From assembly GCA_012845835.1 (NCBI GenBank), contig JABAKD010000006.1, forward strand, positions 4,955,044 through 5,019,043: 64,000 bases of DNA, in the 5' to 3' direction. The stretch comes from Undaria pinnatifida (Eukaryota > Sar > Phaeophyceae > Laminariales > Alariaceae). Position 1 is the first letter of the stretch. Each line of letters begins with the position of its first letter. A model generated the notes under the pieces. It was not told the origin of the DNA. It worked only from the letters and a program-made list of their open reading frames with translations, and ran no database searches. Positions 1 to 11,192 of this stretch are shown one piece after another. The position numbers and the translations under genes were made by a program.

Positions 1-235
1 TCGGGAAGAAAAACGGTTTTCGGTTTTTGGATCCGAAAAACAAGGATTTTACATATATATCAAGCCGACGGAGAGCCTACCGGGAACCGGATTTTTTTAT
101 TAGTGCTGAAAAATATGCCAGGTTTCGAACGTCCCCCTCTATAATACCGCCAACAGATGCTGAGGTAAACCCTGTTGTGGAGCCCACCAGCGTAGAAACC
201 CAGCACAACATCAGTACGTGCACGCCACAGCTTAG
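1..235. other. Left flank, no gene recognised
   Basis: Short stretch before the first LTR. An open frame crosses it and runs into the LTR, but has no recognisable domain. A near-palindrome around positions 20-45 (G, five T, GGATCC, G, five A, C) is the only structure seen. No target-site duplication of the adjacent retrotransposon can be recognised here. Confidence 0.4.
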
Positions 236-507
236 TGTAAGGTTATTGGGTGGGGATACAGAATGCACCCTGCAGGTGTGCCAATTGAGCAGGTGCTCGG
301 AGAGTATTCACTTTCTTTGCCTTCGTAGAGACGTAGCTTTATTCGATTCCACTAGAGCGCCGGATGGATTCTGAGATCGGAGGCACGTGCCTCCGATCTA
401 TTTCCTAACTTTCCCGAATATAAAACGCCAACCTTATCAAATACGAACCCCATCCAAATGATCTCAAATTCGGATAATTACACCCCTTTCGAGGCCGTAT
501 ATTAACA
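236..507 (-). repeat. 3' LTR of the Ty3/gypsy element
   Basis: It matches 6719-6992 over its full length. In element orientation it carries a TATA-like run, then a perfect 26-bp palindrome at 374-399 (half-site AGATCGGAGGCAC), then AATAAAG, a likely polyadenylation signal. The purine-rich stretch AGGGTGGGCTAG next to position 508 is in the place of the polypurine tract. Confidence 0.88.
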
Positions 508-1319
508 CTAGCCCACCCTGATGAGTCGCATATGGAGAAATATGAGAGATTCAGGGAAGCTCCGGTTCTACGAACTAGACCATGAGTCGAAGATGTGGCT
601 CCTCAAAACCCACTCCCACACCTCTAACGGCCTAGCTATGGAGCCAGGAACACGCGGAAGAAAATCAGCTGAAAGAAACGCAGACCCTACAACAAGGCAA
701 AAGTCACCCATCAAAAACCTGCCGCGTGCCGCCGGTGTAGCGGGGGGGGGCAGAAAAGACTCTAGAACCTGCCGCATACCGCCTGTGTGGTGGGGGGGGG
801 CAGAAAAGGCTCTACGGCAAACTAACCACAGAAAAGGTACTATGGCGAGGCGAGCCCTCGTCGATATGGAGGGGAACACAGGCGCTAACACATCGGAGAA
901 GTCATATGAAAAACCTCCCGCGGGCCATCGGCATGGCGGGGGATTAGTCGAGGAAACGACAAATACCCGGGATGGAAGGTGGCAACACCTACAGCCCCGC
1001 GAGGGGGGGAAATGTTTAGTCGAAACAACAAAGCAGAACAAATACAACACACAAAAAACAAAATATGACACACAGACCCGTACATAACCCTGTACCACGT
1101 TACGCGCGAACAGGGTACCCTGGTCGCCCCCCGGCTCTGGGCTGAGGAGGGCGTCGGCAGGGCGAAATTGAACAATGACGAAAAGGTGACAGCCCTGCAC
1201 CTCAGATAGCGACGTTTTACCCGAACCCTGGCCCGGCACTGAGCAGGGGGTTCGGCAGGACAAGAAGAAAAAAATAATGGAAAGAACCGCCCCAAAACCC
1301 GACGAAGACCCTCAGGACA
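508..1319. other. Retroelement 3' non-coding stretch
   Basis: It lies between the pol remnant and the 3' LTR. A roughly 54-bp unit with a G-run followed by CAGAAAAG is repeated twice at about 717-816. Long open frames occur on both strands, but their composition is unlike a protein and no domain is seen. Confidence 0.45.
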
Positions 1320-2000
1320 CTACGAACAGCCCAAAAACAATAACTCAAACCTCATAACTCCAAAAATTGAAGAACTGTCGAGGAGCGATGGCGGCTTGGA
1401 AGTCAACTGGCCACGGCGAGATTCGTCTACGTTACGTTGGATTCCCCGAGGAAACGCACTGGCGATGTGAACTTGCAAGCACCGAGAGCCTCGTACGGCT
1501 CCCGTCGAAGTCGTGTAGCGTGCCGGGGGAAGAGGAAGTTTAATCGGTCCCGGGTCGTCCAGGAAGCGGACCAGGTATACCTTGTCCTCGGTAGTGCTCG
1601 CGCTGATTTTTCCAAGCCACCACAACCGATCGTCTCCCTTGTACCAAAAGTGGGCTCCCTTAGGAAGTCTGTGTCGTGGTAGCGACGGAGCCAATCGGCG
1701 TGGGGAACACAGGCGTAACCCGGCGCTAGGAAACGTTCGCCGTTGTTGCGGGAGAGCTTACGCTGTGCCGCCCCAATCCGCATTCGGCGGTACAGGCGGT
1801 TGGTTTGGCGGTGCTGGTCTGGGGTTCCGGCCCAATAACGCAAGATGTGGGAGCGGGAGAGATGGAGGTCAATTTCCCGCTCCCTGGAAGTTTCGGAGAG
1901 TCCCGCCCAATGCGTCTTGTGTAGCACCGCGATGACGCCACCTCGCCCCCGTACCGACTGATGACCAGTGATCTGCTCCACCTTCCGCCGTTGGAGGGGA
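1320..2000 (-). pseudogene. C-terminal SH3/chromo-like end of pol
   Basis: The minus strand reads WYKGDDRLWWLGKISAS followed by VYLVRFLDDPGPIKLPLP. This W-x-G-x-I, VRF, DDPGP layout fits an SH3/Tudor- or chromodomain-like tail as found on the integrases of some chromoviral elements. Another frame overlaps it at 1427-1981, so the region is frame-shifted. Assignment rests on position and motif style only. Confidence 0.45.
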
Positions 2001-2164
2001 GTCGAAACGTCGTCTTAAGTGACGTGGTACGGCGGGGACTTCTTGGAAAATTTGTTGAGCACGTACTGCGTCAGCCCCGCCGGTAGGTATTTGGGCATGT
2101 CCCCTTTGTCGTGGGGGTTGGCACAGGGTTTGCAGCGCTCGATGGCCACACGCCGACGAGTGTC

Positions 2165-4269
2165 CTAACCGGGCAGGTCGGGAGGGAGATCCAAACAGAG
2201 GAGGTTGCTCCCGAGCGGCGAACCGTGCGGGGTGTTGGCGGCGGAGCAGGGACCGACGGCCAGGACCTTGTGCGGGCCCGTCCAGTTAAGCGCGAGTTTG
2301 GCCTTGAGTACCTTGGCGTCAGTGTTCGCCTTCACACCCTGGCGGATGGTAGAGGCAGAATTGTACACCCATGCCCAACCACCCACAGCGAAGTTAGGTG
2401 CTGGACGCAGCGCGTCGGCGAGGGCGGAGTTTCCGTGGTTAACACGAGAAACGGTGAGGGCGTGGTGTGCGCGGACAATGTCGTTCGCGCGCTCTTGCCG
2501 GTCGGTGGCCAAGTCGCAATAGGTCAGGTGGTCACGGGCCTGACTCTGGTGTCCCACGACACCAGTGCGGTCGAAAACCGTCAGGGGGAGCAGTGGGAGT
2601 CTGCCCATGTGGACCTCGTTGGGCGCCAGACCCGTCGCCGCGCTGACTGAATTGTTGTAAGCGAATTGGACGTGGGGCAGATGCAAGTCCCAATCGTCTT
2701 GTCGCTCGTTGACGACCATAGCCAGCATTTGGGCCATAATGAGGTTCACCCGCTCAACTTCCCCGTTACAGCTGGGGTGATAGGAGCTTGTAGCAAGCTT
2801 GTGCACACCCAACAGCTGATATACAGCTTGTGAAAGCTTGGAGCAGAACTGTAGTCCGTTGTTGTCCGAGAGTATGGTGCGCGGGCACCCTCACAAGGGG
2901 ATATATTGGTTTTCCAGGATATTGGCTGTACCCTCCGCGGTGAACTCAGCGGCAGTGACGGGGAACATGTCGGCCCGGCGACTGAAGCGATCGGTGAACA
3001 GCAGGATGTAGGTTCTGCCTCTCGTGGTGTGACCGGAAGGGGGCCGAACTAGTCGACACTGACGGCGACACCTGGACCTTCCGGCAGAGGCATTGTGATG
3101 ATGGGCCAGCGGACGGTCAGCCGTGGGGTTTTCCGCGCTTGGCACCTCAAGCAGCGGCAAAGCCACCATCGGGTGCACACTCACATGCCAATCCACCAAT
3201 AAAAACGCTTCAGCATGCGCAACATGCACGTGGTGCCAAGGTGACAAGAGGCCTTCGAGTGACAAGCTTGCATGATCCAAGGGCGCATGAGCAGGGGAAC
3301 GTAGATGCGAACTGGCTCGTCGTTTAGCAGGCAAGCAACTCGCCCCACAGAGTTGGGTTCGTCAGACCTTGTCGGCGGCAGTGTCGGGCTACGGACGAGT
3401 AGGACGATGTCGTCGTCGGTTGTATGTAGTCGACCCTTACCCGCCAGCTCCTTGATGTCTGAGAGGGAGGGACGCTTGTGCGAACGGTAGCATGCCAAGA
3501 AGTCAGGTGGCAGGGCCGACGGCCGGCCGATAGAGATGTAACGTATCGTGGCGTGGCACGTCGGCTCTGTGTGCTGTTCGCGCTTCCAATCGGCATGCGA
3601 ATGACGCGCGACGGAATCAGCGAACCGCAATTCAGCAGCGTCGTCGAGGACATCCGACCTTGTAGGTGTAGTCGGCGTGTCACCAGGAGAAGGCGTAAGC
3701 CGTAGGAGAGGAGTTCCCATAGGCTCTGCGTGATCGTGGTCGGATGGAAGTGGTACCGTGCGGGCCGGCGGGTCGGCAAGAGTAGGGGTCGCGGCGGCGG
3801 GCGGAGCCGGCCGCGACCGTCGGGCTCGCGGCGGAGTTGTAACTCGTCTGGAAAATGGCCGGGGGGGCCCGCCGGGCCCGAAGCCATAGTGGACAGCAGG
3901 GGGTGCCTTACCAGCTGCTGTTGCTGAACGCCGGCGCGTCCGAGTGGAGATGCGGTCTGAAAAAGGCGTCATCGTCTGGGGCGCCGGAGAGCCAGGCGAG
4001 GTAGAGACGGGCGCGGTCGGGCCCGTGGGCTCGACTGGGTCAGTCCCTTGTACCGAGCTCCGGGAAGGAGTCGGTTGGGCCACTGACGTCGTGGCAGTCG
4101 GGGCTTCTACGGAGTCCTCGTTGGCCACGGTGGGTACAGCAAAAAACGAAGCGAAATCGTAGTCGTCTGCACGCGAGCCCCTCCCCCCGGTCGGGAGAGC
4201 TATCGACGGTGGCGGTGGATGCGGAAACACGAGCGACGAATCTCCTGGAAGGAATAGAAAGGTCGTCAA
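2165..4269 (-). pseudogene. Integrase region of the Ty3/gypsy pol, broken
   Basis: The frame 3181-4269 is Pro/Thr/Ser-rich, then ends with an integrase zinc-binding pattern, HSKASCHLGTTCMLRMLKRF (His-His-Cys-Cys). The core continues in another frame at 2891-3334 (YILLFTDRFSRRADMFPVT) and a third at 2165-2812 (SSYHPSCNGEVERVN, with the Glu of the DDE triad, and NWTGPHKVLAVGP, a GPY/F-like C-terminal module). The jumps between frames at about 3180-3330 and 2812-2890 mark frameshifts. It would integrate element cDNA if intact. Confidence 0.82.
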
Positions 4270-4421
4270 GCCTCATACGTGGCCCGTGTGTGCGAAAATC
4301 GCAAAAGTCGGCAAGGGTGAGAGGAAGCCCACCCAAGGCATTATTTTCGGTGCGGGGCATTAGCCCATCCAAGCCGACGCACCCGGAATCGGAGAGGAAG
4401 GAGTGTACAGCCCGCAAGCCC

Positions 4422-5870
4422 TTATGAGGTATATGCCACCATCCTCAACAGGGGTGAGACTCGTCGAACCATTGCGGGTGTTCCGTGGCAGGCTCCGGCA
4501 AGCGAGACAGGAAGTCGGCGGTGCCGTTTGCGATTCCTTTTCGGTACATGAGGGTGTAATCGAATGCGGTGAGGAAATTCGAGCCATCTCTGAACTCGAG
4601 CGTTGTGGTTCCCCACTTTGCCTATGCTTTCCAGAGCCTTGTAATCTGAGGATATTCGGAACTTGGTGCCCCAAAGGTAGCCGCGGAGGCGCTTGAGAGC
4701 CCAGGCGATGCTGCCAGCCTCCAAATCGAGAGGAGTCCAATGCCTTTCCGAGTCGAGCGTAGACCGGCTGATGTACGCGATGGGTTTTATGGAGCCGTCC
4801 GTCTGCTCCTGTGCGAGAGTGGATTCGACCCCGTCGATGCAGGCGTCGCAGTACACGTGAAACGGGCGTGTGCCGTCGGCGACGGCGTCCCAATCAGGGA
4901 AGTCGAGGATCGGCGGGGTCGTGAGCTCCGCCAAGATTTCTCGCACCAACGTCTCCAAGGCAGGCGTGAAGGCAAACTGAACCCCCTTCCGAAGGAGCGC
5001 GTTAATCGGACGAAGCCTCTTCGATAAGTCGGGCAACATTTTGCGGTAATAGTTGATACCACCCATGAGTGCGCGCACCTGCTTAACGTCTGTGGGCATC
5101 GGCATATTGGTCAGAGCGGAGACGTTTTCCGCGCTTGGGCGTAGGCCTGCTGGAGAGATGGAGTGACCTAGAAAGTTCGCATCGGTGGCCCCCAATCGCG
5201 CCTTCGAGGGGGAAAGCTTGAGATTGTGCTTTCGAAGGCGTTCGAAGAGGGAGCGAATCGTCAGAACATGCGCTACCGGGTCGGAATCGAACACAATGAC
5301 ATCGTCGAGGTAAGCTGCCACCTGTTTCAAGCCCTTGATCACCTCATGGATGACCTTGACGAACCACCCAGGCGAGGCGCTGCTGCCCTGAGGCATAACG
5401 AGCCACTCATAGAGGCCAATGGGTGTGCAGAACTCTGTAATCTGTAAGAGGAACTGTTCCTTGTGCGCCGTTATCTTGTGGAACGAGAAAACCAAGCCGA
5501 ACACGGAAAACACTCGACCTAAGCCTAAGGAGTCCAGGACCTGGTCCACACGGGGAATCGGCAGTTGGCTGAGCTTGCTAATTTGGTTGAGCTTCTCGTA
5601 GTTCACCGTGATCCTCACACCACCAGTTTTCTTCGGGATGACCGCCAGCGGGCTCGAGTACGGTGAGGTCGAGTGCTAAATCAACGCGGCCACGAGGTAC
5701 TGGTTAAGGGTCGCGTCCACTTCTTTGGCTAGTATAGGGTTTATGCGATGGGGCCGTGAAGTGACCGGAGCGCTGCCCTCCGGAACCGAGATTTCGAAGG
5801 GCATCAGGGAGCAGGACCCAAAATCCGTGGAGAACACATCAGAAAAGGCGCAGAGAACATCCCCCAGTTG
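4422..5870 (-). pseudogene. Reverse transcriptase-RNase H, broken
   Basis: The Ty3/gypsy RT core is plain: SPLAVIPKK, VNYEKLNQ, then QGSSASPGWF, the YLDDVIVF catalytic box, NFLGHSIS, and an RNase H start at FHVYCDACIDGVESTLAQE. The RT frame opens upstream near 5870 (SDVFSTDFG region) but has a TAG at about 5675-5677, so the longest open part starts at 5618. Where the family has F-S-x-L-D-L the sequence reads FSVFGLVFSF, so the first metal-binding Asp is gone. Both faults point to a dead copy. RNase H runs out of frame near 4430. Confidence 0.88.
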
Positions 5871-6555
5871 CTAAATGGCCGGGGGGTCCCAGCCAGGGTC
5901 ATGTAAGTCGAACGCGATCTCCCGCAGGTGCGGCGGGAGTCGGGCCCAGACGCGCAGAAACGCAGAACGCTGGGCTGGGTTCCAACGTTCCATTACCGTC
6001 GGTGAGGGCGGCGGCACGGCGGGAGCTATCCCCTCCGCGTCAGTCGAGCTCGCGACGGTAGAGACCTGGCTATCCGAAGTCTGACCAGGGTGGGGCCCCC
6101 CAGTCCGGGTGGGGTGTTGCAAGGCATCCAGCGGGATGCGCAAAAGTGGGGCGTCGGCGACCCCGACAAGGTCGCCTGGCACGAGGTCCGCGACACCGAT
6201 GAAGGGTAAGCACCTGTCGTCCTGAGGCAACAAAGTGTTTCTTCCCCGAAAGAGTGTCCGGCTGCGGCAGTACGTCGACAAAATAGTGTCCTGTGAGCGC
6301 AGGAGAGCCGTTACTGCGCACCAAGTTGACCGCGCGCAGTTGGGGCTCGGCCGACAAAGTGACACCTGTAGTGCCATCATCGCGAAGGTGGAAAGCACCG
6401 TTCGAAGCTGCGGGGTCGACAGCATATGCCGCTACGCCTGTTGCGCGCGTGGTGGGACAACGCCAGCTCGCCCAAAACTCGATTATCGAGGGGACGAGGG
6501 GGCAGGGCGCGATACGAACGGGTGTTGAAGCGCATCCAGCTGTCGCCAAACCCAT
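5871..6555 (-). pseudogene. Retroelement frames in gag/protease position
   Basis: Two overlapping minus-strand frames (5871-6425 and 6070-6555) lie between the primer-binding sites and pol. The part next to pol reads WNPAQRSAFLRVWARL and LPPHLREIAFDLHDP. I see no DTG/DSG protease motif and no CCHC zinc knuckle. The overlap of two frames suggests a frameshift in a once continuous reading frame. Confidence 0.4.
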
Positions 6556-6571
6556 TGTGATTTCACGCGCA

Positions 6572-6690
6572 GGCTCGTGTCCTGCCGACGACGCCGTTTG
6601 TTAAGGTATTAGTCGGATATCAGTCCGTTTGACTACTTGCAAAAGGTTAACCGATAGCTTACCCAAACTAAGCCTTACATCACTCTCCCA
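6572..6690 (-). repeat. Second primer-binding site plus LTR-end fragment
   Basis: Just downstream of the first primer-binding site in element orientation there is a second CGGCGTCGTCGGCAGGAC (6572-6596). It is preceded by about 90 bp (6599-6690) ending CCTTAACA, as an LTR would. The same 90 bp and its own primer-binding site recur in direct orientation on the plus strand at about 61199-61297. So 6599-6690 looks like the end of a different LTR type lodged between two primer-binding sites. Confidence 0.6.
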
Positions 6691-6691
6691 T

Positions 6692-6716
6692 GGTTCGGGT
6701 CCTGCCGACGACGCCA
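6692..6716 (-). other. tRNA primer-binding site
   Basis: Two bases inside the 5' LTR, the minus strand reads TGGCGTCGTCGGCAGGAC and continues into CCGAACC. On the plus strand this looks like a tRNA 3' end: GG, TTCGGGT (T loop), CCTGC (T stem), CGACGAC (acceptor), G, CCA. The match therefore reaches through the T arm, longer than a usual 18-nt site. Which tRNA is primed cannot be decided here. Confidence 0.7.
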
Positions 6717-6718
6717 TT

Positions 6719-6992
6719 TGTAAGTTTATAGATGGGAACACAGAGTGCCCCTTGCAGGTTTGCCAATTGAACAGGTCCTTGGAGAGTACTCACTTTCTTT
6801 GCCTTCGTAGAGACGTAGCTTTATTCGATTCCACCAGAGCTTCGGATAGCTTCTGAGATCGGAGGCACGTGCCTCCGATCTGCTTCCTAACTTTCCCGAA
6901 TATATAACGTCAACCTTTTCATACGAAACCCATCCTTGGAAATGATCTCAAACTCGGATAATTACAGGCCTTTTCGAGGCCGTATCTTAACA
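6719..6992 (-). repeat. 5' LTR of the Ty3/gypsy element
   Basis: Partner of 236-507, with the same TG...CA type ends. The perfect 26-bp palindrome is conserved at 6856-6881, and AATAAAG follows it in element orientation. A TATA-like run (near 6900) precedes the palindrome, giving a plausible promoter, R region and poly(A) order. The right edge abuts the truncated LTR of a miniature element at 6993. Confidence 0.88.
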
Positions 6993-7805
6993 AAGCCCCT
7001 CACCTCTCTATCTGCCCTGCCCTGTTCCACCTACTTTTTGCGTTCTATTCAGAGCAATAATGTAATAAGCCTTGAGTCTAACTAGTGAGTCTGCGTAGAA
7101 ATAATAAAGACACCGGAGCCCATGAGAGGCACGTTTCCCAACACCGACCAACCACGCATCCCCCTCGGAATGTCTTGACAATATGGCGTCGTCGGCAGGG
7201 GGGCGATTGCCACTGGTATACCGCAGGTACATACCCTTTCTCGCGGTCTCACGGTTGTGACCTTTTCACAGGGTTGTATATCTTGCAATGAGGCGTTTTG
7301 GCCTCATTTTTACGAGGTGTGGGGAAATCTAGTCTATAGCCTCAAGTTCGTTTGTTTCGAATAGCCTCATCATCGATCCCCTTTCCAATTGTGGATGTTG
7401 TTGTGTTGACATCCTCTGATTGTCATGTGATATGCACCTATGACTATTCAGGGTGGCTTAATGTTATGGAGTGCCCTCCGTAGGTTAATAGTCTATAATA
7501 GTTTCGACGTGAAACCATGTCATGGTTGAGGTGAAACCACGTGATGGTAGATGTCACATTCACGTCAAGGCCATCATAGGTGGGCGATATAAATGTAGGT
7601 GACGGTGAAAATAGGACACATGCAGGAAGCCCCTCACCTCACTATCTGCCTTGCCCCTGTTCTGTTTGTCTTTTTAGCGTTCTATTTAGAGCAATAATGC
7701 TAGCCAGCGAGCCTCCAAGAGATACTAAAGACACCAGGACCCATGAGGGGCACGCTTCCCAACACCGACCAACCACGCATCCTCCACTCAGAGTACCTTG
7801 AGACA
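6993..7805 (+). mobile_element. TRIM-like miniature LTR element
   Basis: Two direct repeats of about 185 bp, at 6993-7180 and 7621-7805, share AAGCCCCTCACCTC, GTTCTATT(C/T)AGAGCAATAATG and ACCGACCAACCACGCATCC. The right copy starts TGCAGG and ends CA; the left copy lacks the first six bases, where it meets the gypsy LTR. Directly after the left repeat lies TGGCGTCGTCGGCAGG, the same primer-binding site type as the gypsy element. Only about 440 bp of non-coding DNA separate the repeats, which fits a terminal-repeat retrotransposon in miniature, possibly mobilised by the gypsy family next to it. Confidence 0.65.
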
Positions 7806-10451
7806 CCAGTCAACCGGGTCTTCGAATCGAGCGGATTTTTATTTCTTCCGTGAATCTGTCCAAGTCACACAGTAGACAGATTCAGATATTTTCAACAAGA
7901 CGAGGAAGAGCCAGTGCGTGTCGGGGGGGGCGTTGTCAGGGTGTGTCAGGACATCGTAACCCGTAGCCTCTGCCCAAGGGGACATAATTTGTTGACGGGT
8001 TGGAAGAGAGAGGACATAATGCCATGCCAAGACACGATAGAGGTGCACCATCTTTTTTTTTCATGTGTGATGCTCCACAAACTGCTTTTTGGAGAAAGCT
8101 AAAAGCGCTGCCCGATGTAGTCAAACCCATGACATGTAGGCATGTAAAACGTTCACTTCCGCAAAAATGCAGGAATCACACGCAATCACATACATGCCGA
8201 CGAATTTGGGTAAACGCCTCTACAACTGGGAACCCTTCATGGGGACAAATTTACTTGAAGTTGGTATAGCGAAGGGTTTGGGGGCTGTAAATGGGTTAAG
8301 GAGCTCGAAAAAAATGACCGAAAAGTGCACAAGCTTTCAGTTTATCAAAAATCAGATTTCGGGTTGCGCATAGGGCCCAAATGAGGAGCTTCACAGAACA
8401 CAAGTAAATGATGCGCCTCCACGATACCGTTCGTAGCGTGTCTTTTTATATAGAGGAGCCAAAAAACACAGCAATATATGCAAATCATCTCCTCTGTGAC
8501 CACTCAGGTCGCGACTTCGCGCAGAGTTCATCGATATAGACTCGTATAGGTCTGAGGGACCGCCAGGCCGCAAGGGGGCGAGAGGAAGAAGCGGGAGGAC
8601 TACGGCCACTGGCATGGGGTGGTAAGATATAGTCTATAATAATAGAAACAATAGATTTGCAAGGCACACTGGCATTAGGCGGCGTGCTGTTGTCTCAGAG
8701 TCCGCCCCGCCCCCTCTTCTCTCTTGGTCTTCCGGGCAAACCGGCGTACGTAGTGGAGGCGGGGAGAAAATATTATTAGAGAAAAACCCGTATCCTCTTT
8801 ATTTAGACTATATGTAGAAGATAGTTTGCCGTAGGGGAGGCGGCGGGAGCATGTCCCCCCAAAAAACTATGATAGAAATAATAGATTCATGCCGCGAGGA
8901 AACAAAAACGCGCAGAACGTTTGATCGGGGTCAGCAGCAGGCGCCGCCATCCTTGCTGCTTGATGGCGGTTGCGTTCGGGCTTGAATTTCGGCTGGTATA
9001 TTGTATGATACGCTGTACTTCGTCGGAGTTGTCTTCCTTTTTGTTGCCGAAAAGTATCTCGATGCTAATCGACGAACAGTGGGGATTTGTTATGAATCCC
9101 CAACCGTAGAAAAAATGCAGGCACGCGACTCACTCGTATATCGTAATGACGATTAATCTCGCATGTGGCAGAAGCAAGCGGTCAATCGGTGTCATGTGAA
9201 GGTGTCGCGGTACCGGAAGGTGGGAGGGAAGGGACGCAGGGGTATCAGCTTCGCTTGGAGACAGCACCGGTTCTTCTTTATAGATTTCTCATTATTGGCG
9301 TTGAGCTATGACAAGCTCGAGGATACAGGAAGAGGAGGAGTAGGAGAAGGAGGAGAAGGAGGAGGAGAAGGAGGAGTGAGAGCACGGGGGTGGGATGAAG
9401 CTCACAGAGTTCGCTTCACCCCAGCATTGCTGCTGTGCTCTCTTCCGGACCTTTACCTATGGAACGTACAAGGAACGTTCTCCTGGATGTCCTACGTTCC
9501 CATGAGCGCTTAACGCGCTTACTTCTATCTATCTTGTCCAGAGGAGGAGCGTTCCATTTCCGAGAACGCTCTTGTGGTACAAACTACCTAGATTCTACGG
9601 GTTATCCGCTTCAATCAGGATATTCCGTTTAAGATAACCTTCTTGTGGCCAATAGACCATAACTCTGCGGACTATCCTACCGAATCTATTGCCAGCTATA
9701 CTGACACTCGATAACAGTCAACCGACTGGTGTTATTTTTATTATAGCTTGAGCTTTGGTTCCGCAGAGCGGTGTACCGTAAACGTCTCACATGTGGGCAG
9801 ATCACCGATTCCCAGGTGCCTGATGATCTAAATTTTTCAGAGAGATCTGCGTGGCCATAGTTCACATTACCGGGTGGGAGCCGTACGATCTGCGTGATCT
9901 AGAACATGTTTCCTGGGCTAGCTCTGTGATCTGCACGTAAGGACCCTGCACAATATGTTATAACGGCAGATTCAGGATCTACTGCTGCTGTAGATGATCT
10001 AGATGATTTAAATGATCTACAAGTAGATCGTCATATTCCGAGGTGTGGTTAGTTTGCTGGTTTTAGGACCCTGAGCTCATTTAATTTCCCCTCTAGTCTA
10101 GATTCTATACCGCAAACTGGCGAAGAAGACACACATATACCACGTATACCGTTTCATGTGCCGTTTTATGGCTTTTATTTTTTTAGTCGCAGTCAGACAG
10201 CTTCGAGGTTTAAAGCTCACACAAAACCTCAATAAACTGAGGACCTATTGACGACACTGGCGTCCTCTTCCCCGATGTGTCCGTTTCTGCAGTCGGTGGG
10301 TTGGGCCGGTTGTACGAGCGGTTTGGCATACTCCTATCTATGTGCTGCTATGATAAGCAGCATCCTACCTTACTCTGACTTCGAAGGTTTAGAAAAAAAA
10401 TATTGTTGGCAAAGACTAGACTATGTAAAAAGCATTCATCGTGGTATTTTA
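7806..10451. other. Gene-free stretch with repeat relics
   Basis: No reading frame with a recognisable domain. Contains a relic at about 8034-8340 bounded by GATAGAGGTGCACC (the terminal motif of a family also at 20.1, 21.7, 45.6 and 54.0 kb), a (GGAGAA)n-like purine run near 9330-9375, and a GATCT-rich stretch with many short imperfect repeats at about 9790-10040. Confidence 0.5.
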
Positions 10452-11192
10452 TAAATAATTTTCAAGGACGTCAGCCGTGAGTTCGACGAATTTCAGGTCA
10501 ATACTCATCTTTGCAAGCTGCGTTGTTGGTACTCATAACATACTATATGGGTGATTTTTTTTATTGGGAGGTGTCCTATTTTTTGTCCGCTATAATGGTA
10601 AGTGTTGGTGTTTATACTTTAGGTGGGGAATTTTGAGCTAGGTAAAACATCACATCTATTTTATAATTTTATTACTGTAGTTTCCACTATACTGCTTTAT
10701 CATGTGTATGGTAGGCGGCTTATTATTTTTTTTCTCCCCCCGGCTTTAATATCGGGAAGAGTACGAATACATAATACTTATTATTAGTTATCTATATGTT
10801 GCTCTTAATACAGCATTCGAGAAATAAAGTCAGCTACTACTCCCACCCCAAAAAGAATAAAAACTCTGTGGGACACGAACCCACTGCTCCAAATTGATAC
10901 GCCGTCACTCTAATATGTAAATACATGTATAAATTTTCAGGACGTCAGGTGTGAGCTCGACGAATTTCAAGTCAGTACTCATATTTTGAATCTGCTTGCT
11001 GGTACTTGTACTAAGCTATGTGGGTAAAAAAAATTATGGGAGGGGTCCTTTTGCTTTATAAACAAATGTTTTTCTCCGCTACAATGATTGGTGTTGGCAT
11101 TTTTACTTTACGAGGGGAATTTTGAAGTAATCTATCGTATCTATTTTATAAATTTATTTCTGTAGTTTCCACTATATATTGCTCTACCATGT
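10452..11192 (+). repeat. Pair of direct repeats about 265 bp long
   Basis: Units at 10452-10722 and 10926-11192 align through TTTCA(A)GGACGTCAG, GTGAG, TCGACGAATTTCA, GTAGTTTCCACTATA and CATGTGTRTGGT. Each begins with the widespread roughly 50-nt hairpin module, best preserved in the first unit. They could be terminal repeats of a short element, or a tandem duplication; the 200 bp between them is non-coding. Confidence 0.6.
10862..10906 (-). other. tRNA-like fragment (SINE remnant)
   Basis: The minus strand reads GCAGTGGGTTCGTGTCCCAC: a five-pair stem GTGGG/CCCAC closing a TTCGTGT loop, which is a tRNA T arm with a good B box. No matching acceptor, D arm or anticodon arm can be built around it, so it is not a functional tRNA gene. 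Confidence 0.4.

Larger units (their letters stand above)
236..6992 (-). mobile_element. Degraded Ty3/gypsy LTR retrotransposon
   Basis: The element reads on the minus strand: 5' LTR at 6992-6719, primer-binding site just inside, then a protease/gag-position frame, reverse transcriptase with RNase H, integrase, a C-terminal SH3/chromo-like domain, and the 3' LTR at 507-236. RT-RNase H before integrase is the Ty3/gypsy order. Both LTRs begin TGTTAA and end TTACA or TAACA-like in element orientation, and differ at roughly one site in eight by eye, so the insertion is old. Pol is broken by a stop and by frame changes, and the first catalytic Asp of RT is missing, so it is not autonomous. The flanking bases (CTTAG on the left, AAGCC on the right) do not match, so no target-site duplication survives. 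No gag domain was recognised. Confidence 0.9.

Noticed and set aside
568..1295. 231- and 136-residue frames between pol and the LTR
   Set aside because: They overlap each other and a plus-strand frame, have no domain, and lie in the retroelement's 3' non-coding stretch.
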